Source: GCA-002727735 sp038134525 (GTDB lineage: Bacteria; Bacteroidota; Bacteroidia; Flavobacteriales_D; Parvicellaceae). From it: 64,000 bases of DNA. Location of the stretch: NCBI GenBank assembly GCA_038134525.1, contig JAYPVI010000013.1:1-64000 (forward strand), given 5' to 3'. Every line of letters starts with the position of its first letter. Positions within the stretch are counted from its first letter, which is position 1. The notes beneath the pieces were generated by a model that worked only from the letters and a program-made list of their open reading frames with translations, made no database searches and was not told the origin of the DNA. The translations under genes and the position numbers were made by a program. Shown one piece after another: positions 52,682-60,666 of the stretch.

Positions 52682-53704
52682 CTAAGGCCAAATTTCATTG
52701 TTATAGTTCGCCAAAACAGGGGTGTTATATGGTGATTCTCCCATTCTTAACCAAACCATGTTTTGGGATGGAACAATATTTAGGGACTGACCATTTTTAC
52801 CTAAAGCTACATATAAATCATCAGGAGCATTTGAATTTAATTTACCGTTAAACTGAAATTGTGAGTAGGGTAACATATGATAAGGTTTGCCATTAAGCCA
52901 CCATAAATAGCCATAAGCAGGGTTTATATTTTGAGATGAGTTTATGGATTCATTAAAGAATGAAGTATCTGTCATTATTTGATTGTTTCCTCCCCAATTT
53001 CCTCCATTCAGCATCAATAATCCAAACCTAGCCATACTTCTAGCTGTGCTAAAATACACATTGTCATAACCTAGATTTATGAATAGTCCATTCATTCCAG
53101 TTGGCGTTTTTAATTTTTGATGCATGTACCAATTTAAAGAAAGGCCAACAGCGTTTTCAATTAGTTGATCTAATAGGGTGTATGGTGCATTGTGGTATGC
53201 CCATCTCGATCCTGGAGTACTGAGAAAATTAAGACAAGTATCATCGGTACATGATGGGTCATTTACATTATCATCAAGACCGCAAGTCATGGTAAGTTGG
53301 TGCCAAATAGTGATAGCTTCTTCTTGAAATGTGGTACAATTGGTCCAAACAGACCCTAAGTAATTTGATGAAGTATCTGAAATAGATAAGAAATATTCTA
53401 GTTGAGCAATTCCAACCATAAATGCAGAAAGTGTTTTACCTGCAGATGCCCAATACCAATCAGTTGATATATCATGTCCATTGAAATATTTTTCCAGCAC
53501 TATTTTACCATCTTTAAGCAGGATAAATGCTTTACTATCAGTAGAATCTAAAAATTGGTATAGACTATCTATTTTATTATCACACCAGCTCAATTGGAGT
53601 GGAGATATCGTATCCCATATATTTGAATTTACAGGGGGGAAATACATTTGAGCCTGTGTAATTAAATTGATTTGAAGAAATAGAAATAGGAATATTTTAT
53701 TCAT
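52682..53704 (-). CDS. Secreted beta-lactamase-fold serine hydrolase (truncated before T9SS domain)
   Basis: The 340-residue protein has a signal peptide ending ITQAQ and the class C beta-lactamase/PBP4-type fold: the SxxK nucleophile motif is ASAGKTLS (Ser then Lys), the YxN-like motif is YHNAPYTLLD, and YGYLWWLNG lies near the C-terminus. Such proteins are esterases or peptidases of varied substrate. The frame ends NNEIWP then TAG, and the same frame goes on into a T9SS sorting domain, so the full protein was probably 430 residues. Without it the enzyme would stay in the periplasm. The tag gene lies immediately upstream, on the same strand. Confidence 0.82.
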   Translation of the reverse strand: MNKIFLFLFLQINLITQAQMYFPPVNSNIWDTISPLQLSWCDNKIDSLYQFLDSTDSKAFILLKDGKIVLEKYFNGHDISTDWYWASAGKTLSAFMVGIAQLEYFLSISDTSSNYLGSVWTNCTTFQEEAITIWHQLTMTCGLDDNVNDPSCTDDTCLNFLSTPGSRWAYHNAPYTLLDQLIENAVGLSLNWYMHQKLKTPTGMNGLFINLGYDNVYFSTARSMARFGLLMLNGGNWGGNNQIMTDTSFFNESINSSQNINPAYGYLWWLNGKPYHMLPYSQFQFNGKLNSNAPDDLYVALGKNGQSLNIVPSQNMVWLRMGESPYNTPVLANYNNEIWP

Positions 53705-54238
53705 TTAATAATTATTCAGTTTTTTGTAAATCGGACAAGATTTCTCATGTGCACCCTTTAGATAACCCGTACTCATTAAAAATTCATTTGTAATTTGTCC
53801 TCCTGTAAACTTAAAAGTACTTTTAAATAAATTTATCCAATCATTCTTTTTCATAGGATGATTTGAGTCCAACCAATTTTTAAATGACCCGTATTTTTTT
53901 TGCATTTCAACAATTACTTGAGCATTGTTTATGATGGCTTTGATCTTTAATTTATTTCGAATTATCCCCTTATCATTTAATAATCGGAGTATATCTTCAT
54001 CATTAAATTTTGAAACAACACCAACATCAAAATTGGCATACGCTTTTTTTAAATTATATTCTTTCTTTAAAATGGTAATCCAAGAAAGACCAGCTTGATT
54101 GATCTCTAACAATAAACGCCCAAATAATTCATTGTCATTATTGACAGCAAAACCATATTTTCTGTCATGGTATATTTTATGTAGGTTGTCAGTTTTAAGA
54201 GTAGCTACATAATTGCAATATGATTCATTATCATTCAT
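53705..54238 (-). CDS. tag: DNA-3-methyladenine glycosylase I
   Basis: The 177-residue protein matches TagI along its length: YCNYV and YHDRKYGFAV at the N-terminus, LLLEINQAGLSWITILKK, GIIRNKLKIKAIINNA and the C-terminal zinc site GAHEKSCPIY. It removes 3-methyladenine from alkylated DNA in base excision repair. It has no signal peptide. Its stop immediately precedes the start of the serine hydrolase on the same strand. Confidence 0.93.
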   Translation of the reverse strand: MNDNESYCNYVATLKTDNLHKIYHDRKYGFAVNNDNELFGRLLLEINQAGLSWITILKKEYNLKKAYANFDVGVVSKFNDEDILRLLNDKGIIRNKLKIKAIINNAQVIVEMQKKYGSFKNWLDSNHPMKKNDWINLFKSTFKFTGGQITNEFLMSTGYLKGAHEKSCPIYKKLNNY

Positions 54239-54490
54239 TATTATTATTTGAAATTAAGAGAAAGAATCATAACAAGAATAACAATTGAAAATAGCTTCTA
54301 AGCAATGCTTTTACATGATAAAATTTTCAAATTTTTTCTTAGTTTTTGAGTTCTAATTAGATAAAATGTTGATTGCTAACAAAAATTGTAACAAATTTCG
54401 TTTAATAATTAATGTTCTTTTTAAATTCTTATATGCTTATAAATATAGTTATTGTTTACCTTTCTGCAGAAATTGGCTAATAATTAGTAA
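54239..54490. other. Intergenic region between divergent genes
   Basis: This 252-base, very AT-rich stretch holds no convincing open frame or RNA. A possible -7 element TACCTTTC (54457-54464, plus strand) precedes the small zinc-ribbon gene. I see no repeats or strong hairpins. Confidence 0.4.
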
Positions 54491-54859
54491 ATGAGTAAAG
54501 ACAATTTATGCCTTGAGTGTAATTCTATATTAATTGGAAGAATAGATAAAAAATTTTGCAATGATTTATGTCGAAATGCTTATAATAATAAACTGAATAA
54601 AGTAGCAAATGACTATGTGAGAAAAGTCAATGTAATTCTTCGGAAAAACAGAAGGATTTTAGCACAATTAATGGATGGAAAAAATAAAACTAAAACCACC
54701 AAAGAACAACTTTTGCTAAACGGCTTTAATTTTTATTATTACACCAACGTTTACGAAACAAAACAGGACAAAACGTATTATTTTGTGTATGAGCTTGGTT
54801 ACCTTGAGCTTGATGATGAAAAATTCGCATTAGTTATTAAAGATTCTTATGTAAATTAA
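54491..54859 (+). CDS. Small protein with N-terminal zinc-ribbon-like motif
   Basis: The 122-residue protein begins with a Cys4 cluster (CLEC at 7-10 and CNDLC at 23-27, i.e. CX2C-X12-CX3C), as in small zinc ribbons, followed by a basic helix (NNKLNKVANDYVRKVNVILRKNRR is split over 33-56) and a beta-rich tail (NFYYYTNVYET, YYFVYELGYLELD). I recognise it as a type of conserved Bacteroidota hypothetical protein but not its function. Zinc or nucleic acid binding is inferred only. Confidence 0.7.
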   Translation: MSKDNLCLECNSILIGRIDKKFCNDLCRNAYNNKLNKVANDYVRKVNVILRKNRRILAQLMDGKNKTKTTKEQLLLNGFNFYYYTNVYETKQDKTYYFVYELGYLELDDEKFALVIKDSYVN

Positions 54860-54884
54860 TAGTATATTTTGTATAAACTTGCGT

Positions 54885-55226
54885 ATGGGAAATTCAGATT
54901 ATAAGCCATGGGGAATGGAATTAAAACCATTTTGTATGTATTTATCACTTTTTATTGGTGGACCAATATTGACCTTAGTAATGTGGCTAACAAATAAGGA
55001 TTATGATGTGTTTCTTAATGATTATAAAAAAAATATTTTTAATTGGCTTCTAACAGCTATTATTTGTCTTATTCCCACTTTTATATTAATGTTCTTTTTC
55101 ATTAGATTTTTATTGTGGTTTGCATTAATTGGTGGACATATAACATTTATTATTTTAGTAGCTGTTAAAGCTTATAATGGAGAGTCATTTGTTTTTCCGG
55201 TAGCCATTAATTTTTTAAATAATTAG
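54885..55226 (+). CDS. DUF4870-like membrane protein
   Basis: Starting at ATG 54885 gives 113 residues with three membrane segments (about 18-36, 52-74, 76-96). The WLTNKDYDVFLNDYKKNIFNW loop is split around residue 45, and the ending KAYNGESFVFPVAINFL is characteristic of DUF4870. The function is unknown. It lies 25 bases after the zinc-ribbon gene and one base before aroQ, so it may be part of the same transcript. Confidence 0.75.
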   Translation: MGNSDYKPWGMELKPFCMYLSLFIGGPILTLVMWLTNKDYDVFLNDYKKNIFNWLLTAIICLIPTFILMFFFIRFLLWFALIGGHITFIILVAVKAYNGESFVFPVAINFLNN

Positions 55227-55227
55227 A

Positions 55228-55644
55228 ATGAAAATCTTTATTCTAAATGGACCTAATTTAAATCTTTTGGGTACTAGGGAACCTCAAACTTATGGTACTG
55301 TTTCTTTTGATGAATTCTTAAAAGAATTAAAGTCATCTTTCAAGTCCTGTTCTCTTGATTATTTTCAGAGTAATGTTGAGGGTGAAATTATTAATAAGCT
55401 TCATGAAGTAGGGTTTTCTTATGATGGAATAATATTAAATGCCGGAGGTTATACACACACTTCGGTTGCTATTGGAGATGCAATAGCTGCAATATCTACA
55501 CCAGTAATTGAAGTACATATTAGTAATGTTCACGCAAGAGAAGAGTTCCGTCATCAGTCCTTAATAGCAAAACACTGTAAAGGTGTAATAACCGGATTTG
55601 GTTTAAATTCCTACAGAATGGCAATTCATTCTTTATTGGTTTAA
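55228..55644 (+). CDS. aroQ: Type II 3-dehydroquinate dehydratase
   Basis: The 138-residue protein has ILNGPNLNLLGTREPQTYG (with the catalytic Tyr), SNVEGEIINKLHE, ILNAGGYTHTSVAIGDAI and VEVHISNVHAREEFRH-type catalytic His region (EVHISNVHAREEFRHQS). It converts 3-dehydroquinate to 3-dehydroshikimate in aromatic amino acid synthesis. Its stop shares TTAA with the stop of the convergent maf gene. Confidence 0.96.
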   Translation: MKIFILNGPNLNLLGTREPQTYGTVSFDEFLKELKSSFKSCSLDYFQSNVEGEIINKLHEVGFSYDGIILNAGGYTHTSVAIGDAIAAISTPVIEVHISNVHAREEFRHQSLIAKHCKGVITGFGLNSYRMAIHSLLV

Positions 55645-56234
55645 TTTAAAAGGGTATTTAATTTTCTATATAGCCTATGCAAAGGCAATCCCATTACGTT
55701 AAAAAAATCACCTTTCATTTTTTGAATACCAACGTATCCCATCCAGTCTTGGATTCCATATGAGCCAGCTTTGTCAAATGGTTTGCAACGCTTAATGTAA
55801 TCCCTTATTTCAAAATCACTGAGTGGATAGAAAGTTACTGCTGTTTCATCAAAAAAACCATAAATTTTTTGTTTAAATAAAATGGCTACACCGGTGTGTA
55901 CTAAATGAGTTTTTCCAGAAAGTGATTTAAGCATTTGGTAGGCATCATTTTCATCCTTAGGTTTTCCTAAAATTTGATTATCTAAAACTACAATTGTATC
56001 AGCAGTGATATATATCTCGTTAATTTTTTGTTGTGAAAGAAAATAATTGGCTTTTTTTACGGCAACGTATTGAGCTACTTCATTAATGGCCATAAATTTG
56101 GGGTAGTCCTCATTGATGTCAACATTAACAATGTCAAAATGGGGAATAATATGCTTCAGTAATTCGTGCCTCCTTGGTGATTTTGATCCAAGAATCACAT
56201 GGAATGGTTTAATTTTTTCGGATAGATGGGTCAT
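55641..56234 (-). CDS. maf: Maf family nucleoside triphosphate pyrophosphatase
   Basis: The 197-residue protein has the Maf motifs ILGSKSPRRHELL, EVAQYVAVKKAN, ITADTIVVLD, ILGKPKDENDAYQML and KAGSYGIQ. Maf proteins hydrolyse dTTP/UTP or modified nucleotides and prevent their incorporation. It overlaps the UbiA gene start region by 4 bases in the kdsC-UbiA-maf operon. Confidence 0.94.
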   Translation of the reverse strand: MTHLSEKIKPFHVILGSKSPRRHELLKHIIPHFDIVNVDINEDYPKFMAINEVAQYVAVKKANYFLSQQKINEIYITADTIVVLDNQILGKPKDENDAYQMLKSLSGKTHLVHTGVAILFKQKIYGFFDETAVTFYPLSDFEIRDYIKRCKPFDKAGSYGIQDWMGYVGIQKMKGDFFNVMGLPLHRLYRKLNTLLN

Positions 56235-57091
56235 ATTAAAGCATTAACATATAACCATAAAGTTGAAAATAAAAATTGAAGCTTTATAAGTTTACTTAAC
56301 TTTTGAAATGAGGTAGTTTCTCTAGCGTTTAAAGTACTAAACAATAATACAAACGTGATAACGAGGGATGGAATGAAAAAACTAAAACTCGAAATACTAA
56401 ATGAAGTTCTAAATAGGCCTAAGCTCAACAATAGCGAAGAAGAAATAAAAATTAATGCAATCAAGCCCTTAGTAGGGGTAACTCCAAAAACTATGGGAAA
56501 TGTTTTAGATTGTACGGTTAAATCTCCACTAATATCTTCTATGTCTTTAATCAATTCTCTCGCGATAGTAAATATAACGCAGAAAATTACGTAAAGTTCA
56601 ACTACTGATTCGTTTAAATTAAATGATGTTTCAACATAAAACCCTCTGTGAATTACAGAAGGAATATATAATACTATTCCACATAGCAATGCTACTGCTA
56701 AGTTTCCCAATAGTGGAATATGTTGAAGTAAAATAGAGTATGAAATAACAAGTATATGACAATAGAATACCAATTGAATCCAAGCACCTGACAATTCCGA
56801 TAAAAACAAAAAAATAAAAGAACAGGCAACATTTATGAAATAGGTAGTTAAATAAAAACGTTTTGTGAAGCCATATTGATTTTTATTGTTGGTGAGGTCA
56901 CTTTTAATATCATATAAGTTATTAATTAAGTAACCTGATGATGCTGTAAATATTATGGAAAGGCTAAGTAATATTACATCAATGTTAAGGCTTGAATCTA
57001 AATAGCTGCAGTTAAAAGTTAATCCCCAAAAAAGAAAGAAAATAATCAGGAGATTTTGGTACCTAACTGCTCGGAAATAGTTTTTTACCAT
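56231..57091 (-). CDS. UbiA family prenyltransferase
   Basis: Starting at ATG 57091 gives 286 residues (MVKNYFRAVRYQNLLII); an ATG at 57115 would overlap kdsC further. The multi-membrane protein has the two Asp-rich prenyl-diphosphate motifs, NNLYDIKSD and KDIEDISGD. In Bacteroidota, members in this kdsC-UbiA-maf setting are often annotated as geranylgeranylglycerol-phosphate geranylgeranyltransferase; the true acceptor is unknown. It overlaps kdsC by 7 bases. Confidence 0.87.
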   Translation of the reverse strand: MVKNYFRAVRYQNLLIIFFLFWGLTFNCSYLDSSLNIDVILLSLSIIFTASSGYLINNLYDIKSDLTNNKNQYGFTKRFYLTTYFINVACSFIFLFLSELSGAWIQLVFYCHILVISYSILLQHIPLLGNLAVALLCGIVLYIPSVIHRGFYVETSFNLNESVVELYVIFCVIFTIARELIKDIEDISGDLTVQSKTFPIVFGVTPTKGLIALIFISSSLLLSLGLFRTSFSISSFSFFIPSLVITFVLLFSTLNARETTSFQKLSKLIKLQFLFSTLWLYVNALI

Positions 57092-57603
57092 GAGTGGGCA
57101 TCTTCGTCCATCCATTTTCCTTGAACTCTAAGAACCTGTTCAATTACATCTCTAACAGCACCTTTTCCACCATCTAAATGTGAAATATAATCACAAGTTT
57201 CTCTAATTTCTACTGCAGAATCTCTTGGGCAAGTTGAAATACCTACTATTTTGAGACACTCATAATCGGGTATGTCATCTCCCATGTACAAAACTTCTTT
57301 AGCATTTATAAAGTTTTTTTCTAAATATGAAGTGAGAATGGGTAATTTATGGTGAACAGATAGATAAACATCTAGAATTCCAAGACCTTCAAGTCTTTTT
57401 TTAACCATTTTAGAATTACCTCCTGTTATGATGAGAATTTTAAATCCTTTTTTAATAGCATGCTGTAATGCGTAACCATCTCTAGTATGCATCGTTCTAA
57501 CCATTTCACCACTATTGTCGAGAATAATGGAACCATCAGTTAAGACTCCATCAACATCAAATGCGAAAGTTGTTATTTGTGAAAGCCTTTGTTTATAGTT
57601 CAT
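57085..57603 (-). CDS. kdsC: KdsC-like HAD phosphatase
   Basis: The 172-residue capless HAD protein has the nucleophile motif FDVDGVLTDGSI, LIITGGNS, and YMGDDIPDYECLK. This is the pattern of 3-deoxy-D-manno-octulosonate 8-phosphate phosphatase, needed for LPS core synthesis. It overlaps the DUF2520 gene upstream by 11 bases. Confidence 0.9.
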   Translation of the reverse strand: MNYKQRLSQITTFAFDVDGVLTDGSIILDNSGEMVRTMHTRDGYALQHAIKKGFKILIITGGNSKMVKKRLEGLGILDVYLSVHHKLPILTSYLEKNFINAKEVLYMGDDIPDYECLKIVGISTCPRDSAVEIRETCDYISHLDGGKGAVRDVIEQVLRVQGKWMDEDAHSW

Positions 57604-58381
57604 GATGATGTTTTTGAATAATTTGTTTGCTAAAAAGGTTGTAAATCTCTTTAAGATCTTGTTCGTTCTTGAGTAAATCTAAGTGATTTTCTATTATTTC
57701 AGTATCCTTTCTTACTGCAGGACCGGTTTGTAATACAAATGGATTTTCTTTAAGTATATTTTCTATTGATTGATCTAACAATGATTTTAAATGATCAAAA
57801 TCGATATTATTTTTTAAGCAATAAGTTTTTACAGAGCTCATTAAATGATAGGTGAAGTTATTTGTAATTACTGCAGCCACATGTAATCTTTTTCTTTTTT
57901 TAGAGTCGGCATATTCGTGTTTGAAACCAACCCTAGAACAAAGTGCTAATAATTTTGAGTAATCATCTTTTTTTGCTGCTTCTAAATAAAAAGAGACCTT
58001 ATCCCAGTTTACTTTTTTTGTTTTACTGATAGTTTGAAGAGGGTAAAGGCAACACCACCTTGAAGTTTTTTTTTCAAACTTGCTAGATTCTAAACTACCA
58101 GAAGTATGTATCATCAGTTTATTTTTGTAGGGAAATTGATCAATAATTTCCACATATTGATCATCATTTACAGCAATTATATATGCATCACTATTAGATG
58201 GGATTTGTTTAATGTCATCAATGTATTGAGTTTGTAATAATTGAACGAGATCAGTTGGTTCTTGATTACTTGAATTTAAAATGGCATCAATTTTGTAACC
58301 ATGATGAAAAAATTGCTTAGAAAGTTGAGTGCCTACATTACCAGATCCAATGAATGTAATATTTCTTATTGTTGACTCCAC
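57593..58381 (-). CDS. DUF2520 Rossmann-fold protein
   Basis: The 262-residue protein has an N-terminal NAD(P)-binding Rossmann domain (ITFIGSGNVGTQLSKQFF) and a C-terminal helical DUF2520 domain (AAVITNNFTYHLMSS, GPAVRKDTEIIENHL). It resembles pyrroline-5-carboxylate reductase or F420-dependent reductases in fold. The substrate is unknown. It is the regular neighbour of kdsC in Bacteroidota. Confidence 0.88.
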   Translation of the reverse strand: MESTIRNITFIGSGNVGTQLSKQFFHHGYKIDAILNSSNQEPTDLVQLLQTQYIDDIKQIPSNSDAYIIAVNDDQYVEIIDQFPYKNKLMIHTSGSLESSKFEKKTSRWCCLYPLQTISKTKKVNWDKVSFYLEAAKKDDYSKLLALCSRVGFKHEYADSKKRKRLHVAAVITNNFTYHLMSSVKTYCLKNNIDFDHLKSLLDQSIENILKENPFVLQTGPAVRKDTEIIENHLDLLKNEQDLKEIYNLFSKQIIQKHHHEL

Positions 58382-58394
58382 TCAAAATTATCTT

Positions 58395-58910
58395 TTACAT
58401 TTCTTGAATATAATGATACATAGAATTTAGCAATTCTTTTTTATCACCGTCAGGTAATTCATAAAGTTGTTCTTGAAGCAATGTTGAGGCCTGAAAAATA
58501 TCTTCTTCAGAAAAGGGGCCTTCTAAATTTTCTATAACTGTTAACGCTTCTAGAATTACCATATAGTTTCCTGTACATGCAGCTTGTGTAATTTCTTTAA
58601 TATAATCACCTACATCGATCCCTGAACTCCAAATTGAAAAGAGAATGAGTTCTTTAACATCATTAGAATCATCTTCTAAATAGGGTAATAGATAGTTGAT
58701 GGATTGATCATTTTTAAGCTCTGAAAAAATACTTTTAACCTCTTGTTTTATTTCCTCATCATTGGATTTAGTGTAAAGATTAACAAGAGGATCTATTAAT
58801 AATTCATTCCCCTTAGATCTCGTTTTCTCCAATGCTTTTTGAACTATCCCTGGATCTTTACTAGTTAAATCTTTGGCTATTTGTTTGATTACTTTTGTTT
58901 GAATTTCCAT
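58395..58910 (-). CDS. HEAT-repeat-like protein
   Basis: The 171-residue all-helical protein has HEAT/armadillo-like repeats (LLIDPLVNLYTKSNDEEIKQ, then INYLLPYLEDDSNDVKELIL). No catalytic motif or signal peptide is seen; it is probably a cytoplasmic scaffold. An exact -7 element TACTTTTG (58929-58936) lies 19 bases upstream of its ATG. Confidence 0.75.
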   Translation of the reverse strand: MEIQTKVIKQIAKDLTSKDPGIVQKALEKTRSKGNELLIDPLVNLYTKSNDEEIKQEVKSIFSELKNDQSINYLLPYLEDDSNDVKELILFSIWSSGIDVGDYIKEITQAACTGNYMVILEALTVIENLEGPFSEEDIFQASTLLQEQLYELPDGDKKELLNSMYHYIQEM

Positions 58911-58928
58911 CTATAAATTAATTGAACG

Positions 58929-58936
58929 CAAAAGTA
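58929..58936 (-). promoter_or_regulatory. -7 element for the HEAT-DUF2520-kdsC operon
   Basis: TACTTTTG on the minus strand matches TAnnTTTG exactly. No TTG is found 17-23 bases upstream. Confidence 0.4.
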
Positions 58937-58964
58937 AAATTTTTAAAAACTTAATTTAATTTAT

Positions 58965-59645
58965 TTATTCTCTTTCACCAAAAATAGAGCTTCCGACTCT
59001 TATCATGTTACTTCCACAATCAATAGCAATAGGGTAGTCTCCACTCATTCCCATTGAAATAGTATCAAAAAGGTGAGATTCAAAATGAGATTTAATGGCT
59101 TCAAAATAGGTTTTTAGGGAATTAAATTCATGTCTAATGATTTGTTCATTTTCTGTAAATGTAGCCATTCCCATTACTCCACATATTTCTAAATTTTCAA
59201 GTAAATCTAATTTTTTTTGTTTTAGTAAATCTTCAATTTCCTCTAAACTAAAACCAAATTTGTTATTCTCTGTAGCGATATGGAATTGCAATAGGCATTT
59301 GATTTTTCTATTACATTTTTTAGCTTGTTTATTTATTTCAAGTAGTAATCGTTCACTGTCTACACCATGAATCATGTGTACAAAAGGAGCTATATATTTT
59401 ACTTTGTTACGTTGCAAATGACCAATCATGTGCCATCTGATGGTTTTGGGAAGATTTTGATATTTTAAAACCAGTTCTTGAACTTTATTTTCGCCAAAAT
59501 CAAGATGACCATTGGACATCCCTTCTAAAATCAATTCTTCAGGTTTGGTTTTGGAGACCGCTATTAGTGTCACATTTGCTGGAATACTTCTTTTAATGCT
59601 GTCTATTTTAGAAGCGATCATTTCAAATTTTTTGATGTTATCCAT
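58965..59645 (-). CDS. YggS/PROSC family PLP-binding protein
   Basis: The 226-residue protein has the PLP-binding Lys motif LIAVSKTKPEE, FGENKVQEL, WHMIGHLQRNK, HGVDSERL, MGMATFTEN and SMGMSGDYPIAI, as in YggS. These proteins bind pyridoxal phosphate and help its homeostasis rather than catalyse a known reaction. It overlaps the lipase gene upstream by 28 bases if both starts are right; the overlap covers the C-terminus of the lipase. Confidence 0.94.
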   Translation of the reverse strand: MDNIKKFEMIASKIDSIKRSIPANVTLIAVSKTKPEELILEGMSNGHLDFGENKVQELVLKYQNLPKTIRWHMIGHLQRNKVKYIAPFVHMIHGVDSERLLLEINKQAKKCNRKIKCLLQFHIATENNKFGFSLEEIEDLLKQKKLDLLENLEICGVMGMATFTENEQIIRHEFNSLKTYFEAIKSHFESHLFDTISMGMSGDYPIAIDCGSNMIRVGSSIFGERE

Positions 59646-60553
59646 TTGTCAATAAATTCATAAACTTCGATATTATTGATTTCATTGATCATTTCATGTC
59701 TACCTCCTTCAAAAAGTTTTAACTCGACATCTTGTAAATCAGCTTTTTTCATTTTATGAAATACTTCTTCAACTCCCTTGCCATAAAAACCCACAGGATC
59801 TTCTGAGCCACTAAATAATAAAACAGGAGTTTTTTTATTCATTTTTTTCATATGTTCTCCGTTATTCACCATCAAAACTCCATGAGCTAAATCAGCAAAA
59901 AATTGATTTGAAAATATTTGCATACAGTAAGGGTCGTTAACGTATTTCTCTACAATGTTTTCATTTCTGGTAAGCCAATCTCTATCTGTTTTTTGTTTCT
60001 TAATTCTTTTGTTAAAATCGGCAAAAGTTATGCTTTGCAATAAATTTGATCGACTTTTTTTTCCTGTTAAAAACCCTAAGGCTTTTGCTAGGGGTTCCCC
60101 TCCGATTCCTTTTATTCCAGGATGGCCACTTGTAGCTGATAAAATAAGTGCATCGCCAATTGAGGGATAATTTATAGCTAAAGATCTAACTAAAAGTGAA
60201 CCCATGGAATGGCCAAGGATAATGTGTGGCAATAAGGGTCTCTTATTACTAAATGATTCATGAATAAATTTCAAATCATTTACGACTTTGTCCCATCCAT
60301 TTTCAAATGAAAAAAATCCTACTTTAGATAGTTCTCCAGCTGTTTTACCATGCCCTCTTAGGTCAGATGAATAAACAAAGTACCCTTTGTCATTTAACCA
60401 TTTAGCAAAATGATTATATCTACCAGCGTGTTCGCTCATTCCGTGAACCAAATGAACATAAGCATTTGGATTGGGTATAGCCCATTCGTATATTGTTAAT
60501 GTCGTTTCATCATGCGATTGCAATGTAGTATTTGAGAAATCGATCTCTTTCAT
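59618..60553 (-). CDS. Alpha/beta hydrolase (monoacylglycerol lipase-like)
   Basis: The 311-residue protein has VHGMSEHAGRYNHFAKWLN, DLRGHGKTAG, the nucleophile elbow GHSMGS, the Asp in FSGSEDPVG and the His in GGRHEMINE: a complete catalytic triad of the lysophospholipase/monoacylglycerol lipase type. It has no signal peptide. It is divergent from the cytochrome c biogenesis gene. Confidence 0.9.
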   Translation of the reverse strand: MKEIDFSNTTLQSHDETTLTIYEWAIPNPNAYVHLVHGMSEHAGRYNHFAKWLNDKGYFVYSSDLRGHGKTAGELSKVGFFSFENGWDKVVNDLKFIHESFSNKRPLLPHIILGHSMGSLLVRSLAINYPSIGDALILSATSGHPGIKGIGGEPLAKALGFLTGKKSRSNLLQSITFADFNKRIKKQKTDRDWLTRNENIVEKYVNDPYCMQIFSNQFFADLAHGVLMVNNGEHMKKMNKKTPVLLFSGSEDPVGFYGKGVEEVFHKMKKADLQDVELKLFEGGRHEMINEINNIEVYEFIDKWITSKNLK

Positions 60554-60624
60554 TGTAGTAAATATAGTATTGTTATTCCATTAAGTAAAATAAAGATAAT
60601 ACGTCATTTTAATTACTATACATC

Positions 60625-60657
60625 TTGTAATTGTACTTTTAATTTTACTTAATTTCG
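60625..60657 (+). promoter_or_regulatory. Possible promoter for the ResB-CcsA gene
   Basis: TTG at 60625-60627, a 22-base spacer and TAATTTCG at 60650-60657 (7 of 8 positions of TAnnTTTG). Transcription would start a few bases before the ATG at 60667. Confidence 0.4.
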
Positions 60658-60666
60658 CCAATCGTA

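Noticed and set aside
60591..60616. ACGTCATTTT upstream of the ResB-CcsA gene, similar to the left half of the operator-like motif
   Set aside because: The second half of the core (ACG) is missing and the gene is unrelated to sugar use.
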